A DNA stretch of 64,000 nt, from NCBI GenBank assembly GCA_027924585.1, contig BSBM01001067.1:6036501-6100500 (forward strand). The letters are read 5' to 3'. Under the pieces are notes generated by a model that saw nothing but the letters and a program-made list of their open reading frames with translations, did not search any database and was not told the origin of the DNA. The position numbers and the translations under genes were made by a program. The stretch's first letter is position 1. The number at the start of each line of letters is the position of its first letter. Shown here one piece after another: positions 23,211-34,103 of this stretch. This DNA comes from Larix kaempferi (lineage: Eukaryota > Streptophyta > Pinopsida > Pinales > Pinaceae).

Positions 23211-24499
23211 TGTTCATGTATTTTCTTTGTTTTCCTCCTATGACCTTTCTATCACAAGATTATCTTGATGTTTGCCCCTCCTTTCTGATTGGGGGATGGT
23301 TTGCTACTTTCCCTATTCCCTTTGGGAGTAGCCTATAGCAAAATTTAGTATCTCTATGTTCTCTTTTCTTTGATGAATAGAAGGATTCTAGTCTAACTTA
23401 CAAAAAAAAGTTTAGTAAGGAAATAGGTTCACATCCCAAGATCAAGTGAAAATCGACTCCTTCATAGATACATTTCTATTCTCACTACTATTTGACCACT
23501 AAATTATGACAAGTTTTACCACCTTTAAATAATAATAATAATAATAAAAGAATAGAATAAATATAAACTTAAATATAGAAAAAAAGAAAAAAAAACACTA
23601 CATTTTGCATAATGCATGTTAATTGAATTGAAAACCTAAATGTAAAATAGAGAATCCAATTTCCAAATGTTATAATTATTAAAAAATATAAAAAAAATTG
23701 AAAAAATAAAAGTTATATATGACAGTTTCTAAGTTAGTAGGTATTGTTTTCAACCTACAAAACTAATTGCAACCATCACAACTATCCCAAATATACGATA
23801 AAATTGGATTAGATGGACCAGCCAAGGGAGCACACCCATATCATTATTATTCTAGAGGAATCTCACCACCATTTTGAATCCACTCATTCTTTTATCCCTT
23901 AGTGACCCATGCCCCTGAGCACCATTCTCAGAAGTGTTGAAGTCATCATCGTTATATGACTTCTACCATATGCACATGTGGAGAATTGAAGTGTTTGGAA
24001 GTGGGAGTATAAGTGATTCACGAATAGAGGAACCCAATAGAAATTTCGAAAGGTGCCTTAACAACAGCAAGGTAACTGATTGTATTACTTTGTTGCATTC
24101 AATAGAAATTTGTTATCTTTCACTCCCCCACATACAAGTGTAATGTGTTAAATCTTTGATTTTCTGAAAATTGTTCATTCTTTTCAAGAAAATTATTAAG
24201 GCGAGTTAATATTGCATATGTGTTCTTGATTAAATATTTTCATTAGTAATAAGGTTTTTGTGAGGATAGTATTTGGTGTTCTTGCAGGTCTCAGATTGTC
24301 ACAATGGTGCAGGTTGAAAGAGAAAAGTAGGAGCAGCGAGGATCAAACTTTGAAAAAGTTTCCTCCTCTTCCTTTATCTCTTTCTCTTTTATGTTTTTTT
24401 TGTTTTCTTGCCTTGAAGAGTAGTGAAAACACATCTCCTTAGGTTTACCTGCATGTATAGGGATCCCTAAGACCAAGTTTCTATCAACCTAGTATGTTG
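23211..24499. other. Intergenic stretch without recognisable genes
   Basis: Contains a short A-run at 23401, an (AAT)n microsatellite at about 23527-23548 and otherwise AT-rich DNA. No supported gene. Confidence 0.6.
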
Positions 24500-24770
24500 G
24501 TGACCTGCCCTATTCATTATGAATTTTTTTCCCACAACAACTACTGAGTAAATGTGCATATATGGGGGTAGACTAAGTTTGTAGGCATTATCTCCTAACT
24601 TCTCCAAGACTTCAAAAGAACCATACTATAATGCCTTGATATTCTTACCAAGACCTTGTAATCTTTCCTTATTCAAGTGCAACCAAGGTCTATCTCTCAC
24701 CTCAAATGTTTTCTCAACCCTATGTTCATCATGTCTTTCCTTGTACTTTTCATGTGACTTCTTTAGTGCC
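24500..24770 (-). pseudogene. Ty3/gypsy chromovirus integrase C-terminal fragment
   Basis: The minus strand read from about 24765 gives KKSHEKYKERHDEHR, then a block with PWLHLNKERLQGLGKN, YGSFEVLEKLGDNAYKL and LPPYMHIYSVV. This is the integrase C-terminal region that precedes the chromodomain or end of pol in plant gypsy elements. One stop interrupts it. Protease, RT and the integrase core are absent here, so it is an isolated fragment. Confidence 0.7.
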
Positions 24771-25985
24771 TCAGGTCTTGCAAATGGATTTGCCTAATCT
24801 ATCAATAAATTTTTCAGCTCTTAATGCTTCACTGGAGGTGTCTTTCCTCACTCCCTGCGGTGTCCCTGACACCACTAAACACCTCAGAACCAGGGAGAGA
24901 GGGATAAGTCAAGGTAATGCACAATAGAATAAGGGATTTAAGGCTAGGTCAACATGTCTAAATGCCAAAAAAAAAGCATACATCCCTTTTTAAATTAAAT
25001 GTGGAGTCAATTAGGTGTCATAACTGACCTACAACACAAAACTAGGGATCCTCTCCCATGAGAAGTGGAGCAAGGGTGTTATCTACAAGTGGTGCCCACC
25101 AATATCTCAAGGGGCACTGTTAGTCCCAAAGGTAGACTAGGTTGAAATAGTGTACGCCCAGGCATGATAGAAGCTCAAATTTTTAAAGATATTAGAGATA
25201 TATTTGGTATAAAATGTGTTTTGAATCTATTATTGAGATTTCTTCAAGGATAAACGTTATGGACAACTTTTACAAATGTAAAGAGACAATTACAAAGGAA
25301 ATTTATTGCATGTCATAGAATATAGGAAACGATGAAGGCGAATTTAATAGATGAAATGCTAGTGTTATTCAAGAAGTGACTACAATGACAAATTTATTGA
25401 ATCTAAGCTAACTTGAACGTACTGAGCCTCAGGATGAGAAATTCAGTAATTCTTACACAACTGTAAAGCAAAACATGAGGAATAAAGGAAATGCATTCAT
25501 ATTTTTATGTGTATAACATGTACAGGAAACTCCTTATAGCTCTCAATAGACATAAAATCTTTAAAAGAAATAACAAAGCCAGAAAGAATTTAAGAATATT
25601 TGGTATAAATTTTAATTCTCAACCATCACAAGTATCACTGACACCATGAGATCAAAACTGTTGCATCGAACTTCTATTAATCCCATGAATATTTACGTAC
25701 AAACACAAATGAAGTAACAATGGATTCACTTAACAGAGGAAACACATCTCTGAAACAATGTTGTATCTTTAATCTCATACAAAGCCAAATTACAAAGGAA
25801 AATTATGTCTCTCGACTCTACAAAACTAGATAGATATCCTCTCTTCCTAAAATTGCCATCCCTTTAGATTGAATACAAGCTACTTTATATAGAGTCTCTA
25901 TGAAACTGAATTCAATTTTTACATACTAACATAATTGTAAAAAGACTCGATTTACTTTTTTACAAAATTTGACTTTTTACACTTT
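24771..25985. other. Stretch without recognisable genes, possible LTR remnants
   Basis: No coding match. Lying between a chromovirus fragment and the 3' end of a minus-strand retroelement-like frame, it may include LTR or UTR sequence of one or both, but I could not find a matching copy in the window. Confidence 0.4.
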
Positions 25986-26019
25986 TTTTCTTCAACATTC
26001 TTTGTTGAACTTAGCATTT

Positions 26020-29000
26020 TTAATTTCTCTTGCTGAGAGTCTTCTTTTTGCTTCTCATGTATATATTTGCTTGGCTGGGAGGTTGTCCCATTGGCCTCAC
26101 TTGAGGAATACCAGCTTGATTCATTTGGTACATCATTTGTACATTGGCTAGTCCTGCAAGTGGCATGAAAGAAACTAGTGGTGGTTGATTTGCAAATTGC
26201 CTTGGTACCTGTACTGATGGTTGACTTGCTGCATGGACATATTGTTGGCTTGAATATTGTCTTGAAGGTTGTGCAGTTGATGTCTTAGGTGGAATCACAT
26301 GCTTGTGATACTGTATAACCATCTGGAACTCCTTTCCCAATGGGTTCTTATGAGCTCTCAGGGATTCCAAGGATATATCTGCATTTGTTGTTTTCTCATA
26401 AGAGATTGGTCCCAATCTCTTGGCAATATTTCTCAACCCTACCCATATTTCAAAATAGTTCCTGAGTCTTTCCACTGCTTGTTCCCCTTCAATTTTTCCT
26501 TCCAATGGTTCTGGAGGAAATTCTTCCTTCTTTTGATTTAGATTTTCTTTATAGGTTTCCTTGGGATAAGAATATCCATTGCCATCCCATGGAGAAGGCA
26601 TTCCCAAATTCAACACATATTTGAATAAGGATTTGAAGCTGCTTATCTCATCAGTGAATTGTTTAACATTGTCTTTCATTCTGAACACAAATGTTTGTTT
26701 CATGATCATAGACCTAGCTATCTTGATGATCAATTCCCAACTGCTTTTCTACTGATTTTACCTCCGTATTAACTTATGTTTCCATTTCTAATTCATCTTG
26801 AATAACCTCAAAATAATCCCACTTTTGTATGAACAAATCACTAATTTTCTCCCAAACATGCCGTGTTATTCTCCTCAAAATTTGTTCTCCCTGGACATTC
26901 ATTTGCAATGAGGTTATTTGGTTTTTTAACTCTCCTATTTCTTTCTCCAGATCTATTATATCATCCTCCTTTTTGCTCACTTCATTCTCTAGTTACAATA
27001 TCCTTCTGTCTTTTGTCTCAAGTTCCTTTTCAGCCCCATCGAGCTTGCTACCTAGGTCATTATCCTCTTGAATGGGTTGAGGACTTGACCTCATATTTTC
27101 TTGGTCTTCTTCCATTGCATCTACATCTATGGTCTCTGGAGGGACAATTTTCTATTCACCTGTTGCTTTTGCTATATTCGTTGCTATAAGCTAACTCTCT
27201 GCTACTTTTGTTGCACCTGCTGCTGTAAGATGAATTTCTGTAGCTTTAGGGTCTGTTGTGGGCATTTTCAGTTTCTTCTTCAGAGTGGTTATCTCATTAT
27301 CCTTCTTCTCAATAAGTGATTTAAATTTGAGATCCATCTTGTGGATCATCTGCCAATGCCACCAACTTTGCTTCTAGTGAATTTATTGTGACTTGCTTTG
27401 CCCTTGTTGTCCACTTCTCCATTTTGTATAGTTTCTCAAACTTCTCTAGGGCCAATCTGAGCTTTCTCTCCTCTTTTTCTGATTTAACTATCTATGTGCA
27501 GATCATGTCATTGGTCTGCTTGTAGAAGTCTAATTTATCCAACTTACTAAATTCCTTGAAGTTGATAATGTGTTCCTCAGCTCTCCAATCACTCAACTTG
27601 ACAGGTTTGGATACTTTGGGCTCAAGAACATACAACTTAAATGTGTCTTGTTGATGATCAACAATTGATATTAATATTCTCCCTGTAGTTGGTATTTCTT
27701 GTCTTATATCCTTCACCATTTTCGATCCCATTTCTCTGATATTCCTGAAACCAGGCTGGAGGTTTGTTTTCATAGGGTTCTCCTAATGATGATCCATGTA
27801 TATTTTGGGGAACTATGAACTCTATAGAGGGATAGCTAGTGTATTGGGATTTCTTCTTGGGATCTCTGGTTTTTATGTCAGTTCAGTGATCTCTCTCAGA
27901 ATTTCAAATGACTCTAACACTTCTACCAATGCCTGCTCATTCCCTTTAGTTTCTGTTCTAGCCCTCTTAGGGTCTGGGCTCGACTCAAATTGGTCAATGT
28001 CCATCTCTTGAACTTCTCCAATTGTCCTATCAACTGCTCCTATCTTTCTTTCTCTTCAAATATTTGTAAGGATTCTTGGACCTCCTCCCACATCTCTTTA
28101 TTAGCTATTTTCTACCAGACTGGTCTGGCTTCACATATGTATGTTGATTTTTTATTCTCCAGCCTTTGTTTTGAAACAATCTGGTGTGGATCATAGGTTG
28201 CTTTCTCAACTTTATCAAGATTGAGTTGACTTAAATATTCTCCTACATATTGAGAGGAATTGAGTCCTCTTATGATGAGAGGCCCCACTTCTTTTGGTAA
28301 CAAAACTGACCTATGCTTCTTGAAATGCCTGTAATGCAGCTCATCTGAGGAAAATCTTTTCCTTATATATTCCATGGAAAAGATTCTTGGGGTTAGACAA
28401 GTAGGCAATTTGTATGGATCCTCCTCAAATCCATAAACCTTGATAACTATGTGGTCTTCATAAAGGAACCAATCTCCTATTTGAATCTCTGAGGTGAATT
28501 GTAAATGCTTTTTGTTTTCTGGCAGCATCCTTGGGGGTGAGCTGCCAAAAATCATGCTATATGCAATACTCATGACCTTATCAATAAACTATGAGAAATT
28601 AGAGTTTTCATCTCTTCTAAGGACTAGATAAGTCCATTCATATACCATAATTTGTGTTCCCTGTTCATTAGTAGTCTTCAGACCTAGGTGCTTAAAGCTC
28701 TCAAAGTTCTAGTAGAAAAACATGAAGAATAGGTAAGATGGAAAAATAAAGTATTCAATGGCAGGGAAGTCCTCCAATTTATCATGGATTACTCCTGCTA
28801 AGTGAGTACATAGGTTGAACTAGGGGGAATTCCTATCATCTTCTATGGTTAGCTTGAAGAGAATCCCTAGGGTCACTTCATCGACAAACTTATCATTTTC
28901 TAGACCCACAATTGTACATATGATAGAAATGGATTTCCTAGAATTTTGAGAGAAACTTGTGGTGGCATAAGGAGGCGGGTTGGTAGGTATGGCCATACCT

Positions 29001-29448
29001 GGCTCTAAGTGCTTGGATAGAAACTAGTGATGTTCAAATGGACCAAGATTGTGAAATGCACTCGCTAGGGACTTCTCATTAAAAGGATAAGGGGATAAAG
29101 AGTATGGTATGCAGAACATCCATTTGAGTGCATCTGGAGTTATGTAACAAAGGTTTATTGACATACTAGAGGAAAGGATTGCCCACTTGGTAGGGGAATA
29201 GTGATTTGAGCACTGGGTTACGAATTCAGGGAAGACAATAGATATAGGGAAAGAGGTCTAGGAAAATTTAGAGTTCCACAGATTAAGGTTGTCTTGGTCA
29301 GCAAAAGCTAGGTTTTTGGCTTCTTTAATGGTTTCGTTCAGATCTGAATTGGTGATGATAGTGTCGAAGACATATACTTCATGGTCATACACATGTTCTT
29401 CCCCTGATAAATGGGGTTTGGAAGCTTGAACTTGGGTTTGGGAGCCAT
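26020..29448 (-). pseudogene. Large unknown coiled-coil frame, probably retroelement-derived
   Basis: Minus-strand translation from about 29448 to the stop at 26020 gives over 1100 codons of protein-like sequence. From 29446 to ~27790 one frame holds with about seven stops; two or more frame changes follow. The N-terminal half looks globular (for example DEVTLGILFKLTIED, IYSLSPYPF-like stretches), with the clean segment 28573-28112 (153 codons). The middle (27400-26770) is coiled coil (DDIIDLEKEIGELKNQI). The last part (26733-26020) is Pro/Gln/Ser-rich with a basic end. No RT or integrase motif. The plan (helical N-part, coiled coil) recalls the extra frame at 1611-4514, though the sequences differ. 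Function unknown. Confidence 0.5.
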
Positions 29449-30640
29449 CTCGAGTAGAATTATTTGGTAAATTTAGTGAATGTTAGGGTAAATTTTACAG
29501 AAATTAAGATTTTTTTATTAAGTAACAGGAAAAGGGTTTTAGCAGAAGTGATGGATAACAGTGGGCAGGAAATACTCGGATGACGACTGGCAGCTGAGTT
29601 GGAACGCTTGGAAACTGATGTAGACTGGTCGACTTTGTGAAAATGGTTGACCTGGTACATTGGGTGTGTTGGGAGCACGCTTAAGCTTGACAAGGAAATA
29701 ATACTTTTAAAATAGGTAATATATCCCTTTATTCATTTGGGGAAACGTAACTTTCCATGTTGGATTTGGAGGTGGAGGTATGAGGAGGAAGCATTGGGAC
29801 CCACATGACAGATGGAAGGTGGAGATTTGAGGAAGAGTGTTAGGATGATGAATTGTAAAGTAATTTGAGTGAGGTTATGAGAATATACCACTTCTAGTTT
29901 CCTTGGGTGGTAACACGTCATTAATGAGTGGTAAAGGAAAACCGTGCTCAAGGAGGCACGGTCAATCATTGGCGAGCATGTGTCCTAAGTGGTTTTGAGG
30001 ACAATGCACACTCATGCCCCTTTGGTGGAGGGCACAACTTATCAGCTCGTTTTAGATCTGCGTCGTTGATCTGTGTTTCTCCTTCCAAATTTGCACATAT
30101 GCCTTCTTGCATTAAACATCCTGCACTTTATGGGTGCATCCAATCCTTAGGCTGTCATATCTCCGTTTATCTAACAGCTCAACAACTTTAGTGCTTAAGC
30201 ACTCTCCACTAAGATCTAGGTCATTGACCGCTGGTCACCTTTAGGCCTCTGATTCATTTTCCTTTAATCCCTTCTCTCCCGATGGCTGAAATAAACTATG
30301 CATACCATGCTAAATAACAATGAGGGGTATTTTTTACATGGATAAAATATCAATACTAACAGGCACACTAGTGCAAGTGGAGCTACCAAAACTTCATGAG
30401 GCAGTTACAAAACATCAATAAGGTTTAAAAGGGTAAATTTGGGTCCATAATCAAGTGTTTAAGTGGTTATCAAGTTTAAAGTGCACTAGGAAGTCCCCAT
30501 TCTCCCTCACCTGTGGAGTCTAGGGCCCTCCATTCTCGTTAATTGTCCATGTTGAGCCAGATATTTTTATTTATTTACAATGATGTCTAGATACCATAGT
30601 CTCAACTCCTAGTGCCATAATAACAAATCAAATAACAAGT
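29449..30640. other. Stretch without recognisable genes; part is probably chromovirus LTR
   Basis: The right-hand part up to 30675 should be the 3' LTR of the chromovirus read on the minus strand, but its far end could not be placed. No coding match elsewhere. Confidence 0.4.
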
Positions 30641-30675
30641 ACATATGATTAGGGGCTCAAAATCGGGGTATTACA

Positions 30676-30690
30676 TCTCCCTCCCCCTTA
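30676..30690 (-). other. Polypurine tract and 3' LTR start of a chromovirus
   Basis: The minus strand reads TAAGGGGGAGGGAGA followed directly by TGTAATACCCC at 30675 and lower. A purine run abutting TG is the hallmark of plus-strand priming at a 3' LTR, and it lies just after the chromodomain coding region. Confidence 0.7.
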
Positions 30691-30699
30691 AAACAATGC

Positions 30700-31285
30700 A
30701 TCGTCCTCGATGCATATTTATTACATACATGCCTTTACAAAATTTCAAAATAGATGAGGGTATGCCTCCCTCATAGCATCTTCCAAATCCCAAGTAGCAT
30801 CTGGAGGACTGTACTAGGTCCATTGGACCTTTATCTGCCTGATATCTAGATTGCAGAGCAGGTTGACTTTTCTACCCACAATGGAAACTAGTTATACTGG
30901 GAAATCCCCTTCCGATTCCACCTAGATCGCATTCCAATCAATCACATGATCAACATCAAATACATACTTTTTCAACAAAGATACATGAAATACATTATGC
31001 ACTTTAATGCAAGCTCATATGCAATGGGAGCTATCCTAGATAGGATCTCAAAAGGGACACAGTATCTAGTAGCTAGCTTGGAACAATTTCCTAAGCTCAA
31101 TGAACTCTTTTTGGGTCTGAATTTCAAGAAGACATGATCTCCAACTTTAAAATGCCTATCATTTCTGCTCTTATATGCATAACGCTTTTGTATGTCTTAA
31201 GATACTTTCAGATTCTGCTTGGTTCTAACCATCTGATCTTCCATATCCTTCATAATTTTAGGTCCAATGATGATTATGTCTGTTG
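30700..31285 (-). pseudogene. Chromovirus integrase C-terminus with chromodomain
   Basis: Minus-strand reading from about 31285 gives GPKIMKDMEDQMVRTKQNLK, RNDRHFKVGDHVFLKFRPKK and YCVPFEILSRIAPIAYELAL (GPF/Y region), then after a decayed linker a chromodomain-like block VGRKVNLLCNLDIRQIKVQW...PDATWDLEDAMREAYPHLF ending near 30720. The chromodomain directs chromovirus insertion to particular chromatin. Stops and frame changes show it is dead. The upstream pol is missing: the match stops at ~31285 where plus-strand coding of another element begins. Confidence 0.75.
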
Positions 31286-31289
31286 GATT

Positions 31290-31684
31290 AGCCCAAAACC
31301 AATTGCTCCATTGCTTGATAGACTACTGGGACGTGGAAACAAAAAACTTCAACATGGATGGTCAAACACTCTCCTTAGAGGTGGATGACATATACTTCAT
31401 TACAGGATTGTCCCGCTGAGGGGAGGTGGCTAGTCTTCGATCTCACACTCTGGGTGGTGGGATCACCCTTCCCGACTACATAGAGCGGTACTGTCTTCCC
31501 AATACCAGGAAGGTGGGGAGTCAGGTACCCATTGGAGCCATAGTCAGTTTGAGTATGAAGATCATAGTGTCCACTCTCGTCAGGATTATAGGTTCAGCAA
31601 GTCTACACCAGGCTTCAAGGCCGGTGATGTTCTACACCGCAGAGTGCATGCGGCCCATGATATATGACTGGTGCACAACGTTAC
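31290..31684 (+). pseudogene. Plant-mobile-domain-like frame, left part, split by element A
   Basis: The plus-strand frame reads DYWDVETKNFNMDGQTLSLE then DDIYFITGLSR and continues to 31684 with one stop (TGA near 31418). The wording resembles the plant mobile domain / aminotransferase-like domain found in MAIL-type proteins and in retroelement-captured genes. Element A is inserted at its end, and the right part resumes at 44775 in the same phase once one 5-base duplication is discounted. It could be the extra gene of an older retroelement or a dead host gene. Confidence 0.55.
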
Positions 31685-32414
31685 TGTTAACACCCAAAAA
31701 GTGCTCACTAGCTCATTCCCTTATTCACATGACCCATTTGTCCACTTTTTCCACCATTTGAGCCTCTAAAACCTTCAAAAGGTCACGAAAAATACCCAAA
31801 CCCATCGTTTTCCATTCAAAATATGTAATTTTCCTCAAAAAATACAAAAAAAAATCCTAAAAAAGAGTCCAAAATTCTCAAAAAATATTAAAAGGGAATA
31901 AAAATATAAAACATATTCAAAAAAGGAAAAAGAGGGAAAAAGAAACCTAAACCATTTTGGTCAATACCATTGGTTTCCTTAAACCATAATGGTATCCCCC
32001 ATCACCAAAAAACTATAAAAAGGTGATAGGGGCTCCTCACTATTCATCCACATTCATCGTATCTTTATGCTTCCAAATTCACTATTGAGAGCCCTAGACT
32101 CACTTTTGAGTTTGAAGATCCCCATTAGAGCATTGGAGAAGAAGAGACCATTGGACCATTGGAGCATCTCAACCTTGGAGCTGCTCAAACTCACCATCCT
32201 CACCATTTGAGGTAATACAAAAGATCAAATTTTTTATTTATTGTTTCTCTCATAGATCTCATTGTTTATTGTTCTTAAATCTAGTTTTTATTTCTTTGCA
32301 CATGTTAGATCAGATTTACCGTTATTTAGATTTGTTTTTACTTTTAAATTGAGACTGCTGCTACAAGTTAGCAGGTGCTCTTTAGCACATGCTTGGTTGC
32401 AAAACCAAGCAACA
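31685..32414 (+). repeat. 5' LTR of element A
   Basis: 730 bp, TGTTAACACCCAAAA to GCAACA. It carries a TATA box (TATAAAA, 32014) and ends in a GGTTGCAAAACCAAGCAACA segment shared with the right LTR and, in inverse orientation, with the LTR of element C. Confidence 0.95.
31965..32020 (+). promoter_or_regulatory. LTR core promoter: imperfect hairpin then TATA box
   Basis: TACCATTGGTTT (31965) and AAACCATAATGGTA (31981) form a 12-bp stem with a 2-base bulge, followed 20 bases later by CTATAAAAAGG. The arrangement recurs in the right LTR and in the LTR of element C. The TATA box should set the start of genomic RNA. Confidence 0.5.
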
Positions 32415-32419
32415 GTTTT

Positions 32420-32432
32420 TGGCGACTCCGCT
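32420..32432 (+). other. Primer binding site of element A
   Basis: TGGCGACTCCGCT lies six bases after the LTR end. The same site in element B is longer (TGGTGACTCCACTGGGGAAC). As I recall, Tat/Ogre elements use a site of this type with tRNA-Arg as primer. Confidence 0.65.
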
Positions 32433-32617
32433 AGTTTTCGAACTTTGAATCTTTGATTTAGATCTATATTTTAGTTGTTTTTTCCCTTTAAAGTTGTAGA
32501 TTTACCATATTAGTTAGCCCCTTGCTTGTTGTCCTAGCCATTGGCATGTTCTGCAGCCTAAAACAACCAAAAATTTCATTTTTTGGGTTCGTTTTTTGGT
32601 GACGTTTTCTGCTTGTC

Positions 32618-32820
32618 GCATCGCGGCTTTTGGTCTGATAGTTGCGATTCACATCGCGGCTTTCAGCCTGTTTTCCGCACTGCACATCACGGCTATTACC
32701 CTCGTTTCCCCGAGGCACATCGTGCATTTTAGCCTGATAACCGCGATCAACCGCGCAGGTTTTTCCTACATCACTACGATTTCACATCGCGGTTTTTCCA
32801 CCAACAGTCGCAATATCGCC
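32618..32820 (+). repeat. 33-bp CpG-rich dyad array in the leader of element A
   Basis: Units begin CATCGCGGC and end near CCGCGAT, at 32619, 32652, 32685, 32718, 32751 and about 32785, a strict 33-base period with one 34-base step. Adjacent units place ...GCGAT and CATCGCGG.. next to each other, so the joints are dyad-symmetric. Element C has the same array in its leader and a shorter version follows the second RNase H of A. Confidence 0.85.
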
Positions 32821-34103
32821 TATTTCGTGCGACCCATTTTTCCTGAGTTTTTCTCATTTCGGCCCATTTTTTCCTGCCATATTCCCTGCACTTTTTAGAC
32901 AACCCACTGTTTTATTTTTTGCAGCATTAAAAACTCATATTTATTTCCTGTTTTATGCTTTGCTACATCCTTTTTAAAAAATTTCAGTTTAGTGAAAGAA
33001 AAAGAGTGAAGCATTTTTTAGTTAAAAATTTCAAGTTTTACAAATTAGAACCATAATTTTAATTTGTTCTATATTTCGCCCAAGCGACTTCATTTTTATG
33101 CTATTTGCTTTACCATAATTTTTTAAAGAATTTCTCATATTTTTTGAAAAGTTTTTAAAAGCATTCACATTTAAATCGTTTTCCATATTTACATTGTTGT
33201 CTATTTTGCAAGTTGAAATCCTTATTTTAATTTGTGAATTTTCGCCCAAGCGAGGCATCTTTGTTTTAAGTACATACCCACACCATCACACATTCTATCA
33301 CAATAAATCCAAGTGATCCTTAAAATTCTCTTAACTCAACCAACATTCTAACCCCATTTGGGGAACACCAAAAGAATATTGTAGTTAGGTAGGACTGAGG
33401 GGATAAGTATCCAAATAACACCCCTCACTCACTTACATGTTGAGACATAGTGGTTGACATTTAGGGTACCAAAATCCCTTATTATTTGTTGGAACAGTTT
33501 AAAACCAATTCTTCGGAAAGGCCTCTCCCTTAGGAGGGTTGAAGTAGCCAGACTGGTTCCGGAGGCTTGAGTGGAATACCACAATCCATTCAGTCACCGA
33601 AGGATACCTACTCACTGTTCTCGTTGTACCACCCTTGTGGGAGTACAACGGTGATAGAACAAGAGCTGCAAATTCACCTAGCCGGACATGTCATGAACGA
33701 CGTATCTTAGTGACCTATCTTCCAGGATTGTCTACCCGGTTTCCCTCCCTGTAGGGGGATATCTAGCCTTTGATTCTACAATTCATATTGTCTGACTTGG
33801 ATTTCATCACCTTATAGAGGATATGTCTTGTTGAGTCATAAAACTTTTTAGTTAGGTGTTTGCATGCTCTATTACCTCCCTTTGGTCAGTGAGTACACCT
33901 TTTTCTATTTTTAGGAGCCTTTTACATGTTGGTTTTCTGACCAATTTTTTTGATTACTCCAATTACTATAGCACAGCTGTTATAGTAAGTGTTTTGAGTT
34001 TGGTTGTTGGCCCGAGTGCCATTATTTTTTACGCTCCCCTCTTGCACACACGGTTACATTAGGGCTTTCGAGATTTCCACTCACCACCACCCAGTAGTTT
34101 TAA

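Noticed and set aside
26829-28196. Hydrophobic plus-strand frames as membrane proteins.
   Set aside because: They are antisense to the coiled-coil frame at 26020-29448; Leu/Phe/Ser richness follows from its Lys/Glu codons.
29449-30675. Full chromovirus 3' LTR with both ends.
   Set aside because: Only the PPT-side boundary is convincing; no second copy in the window to define the other end.
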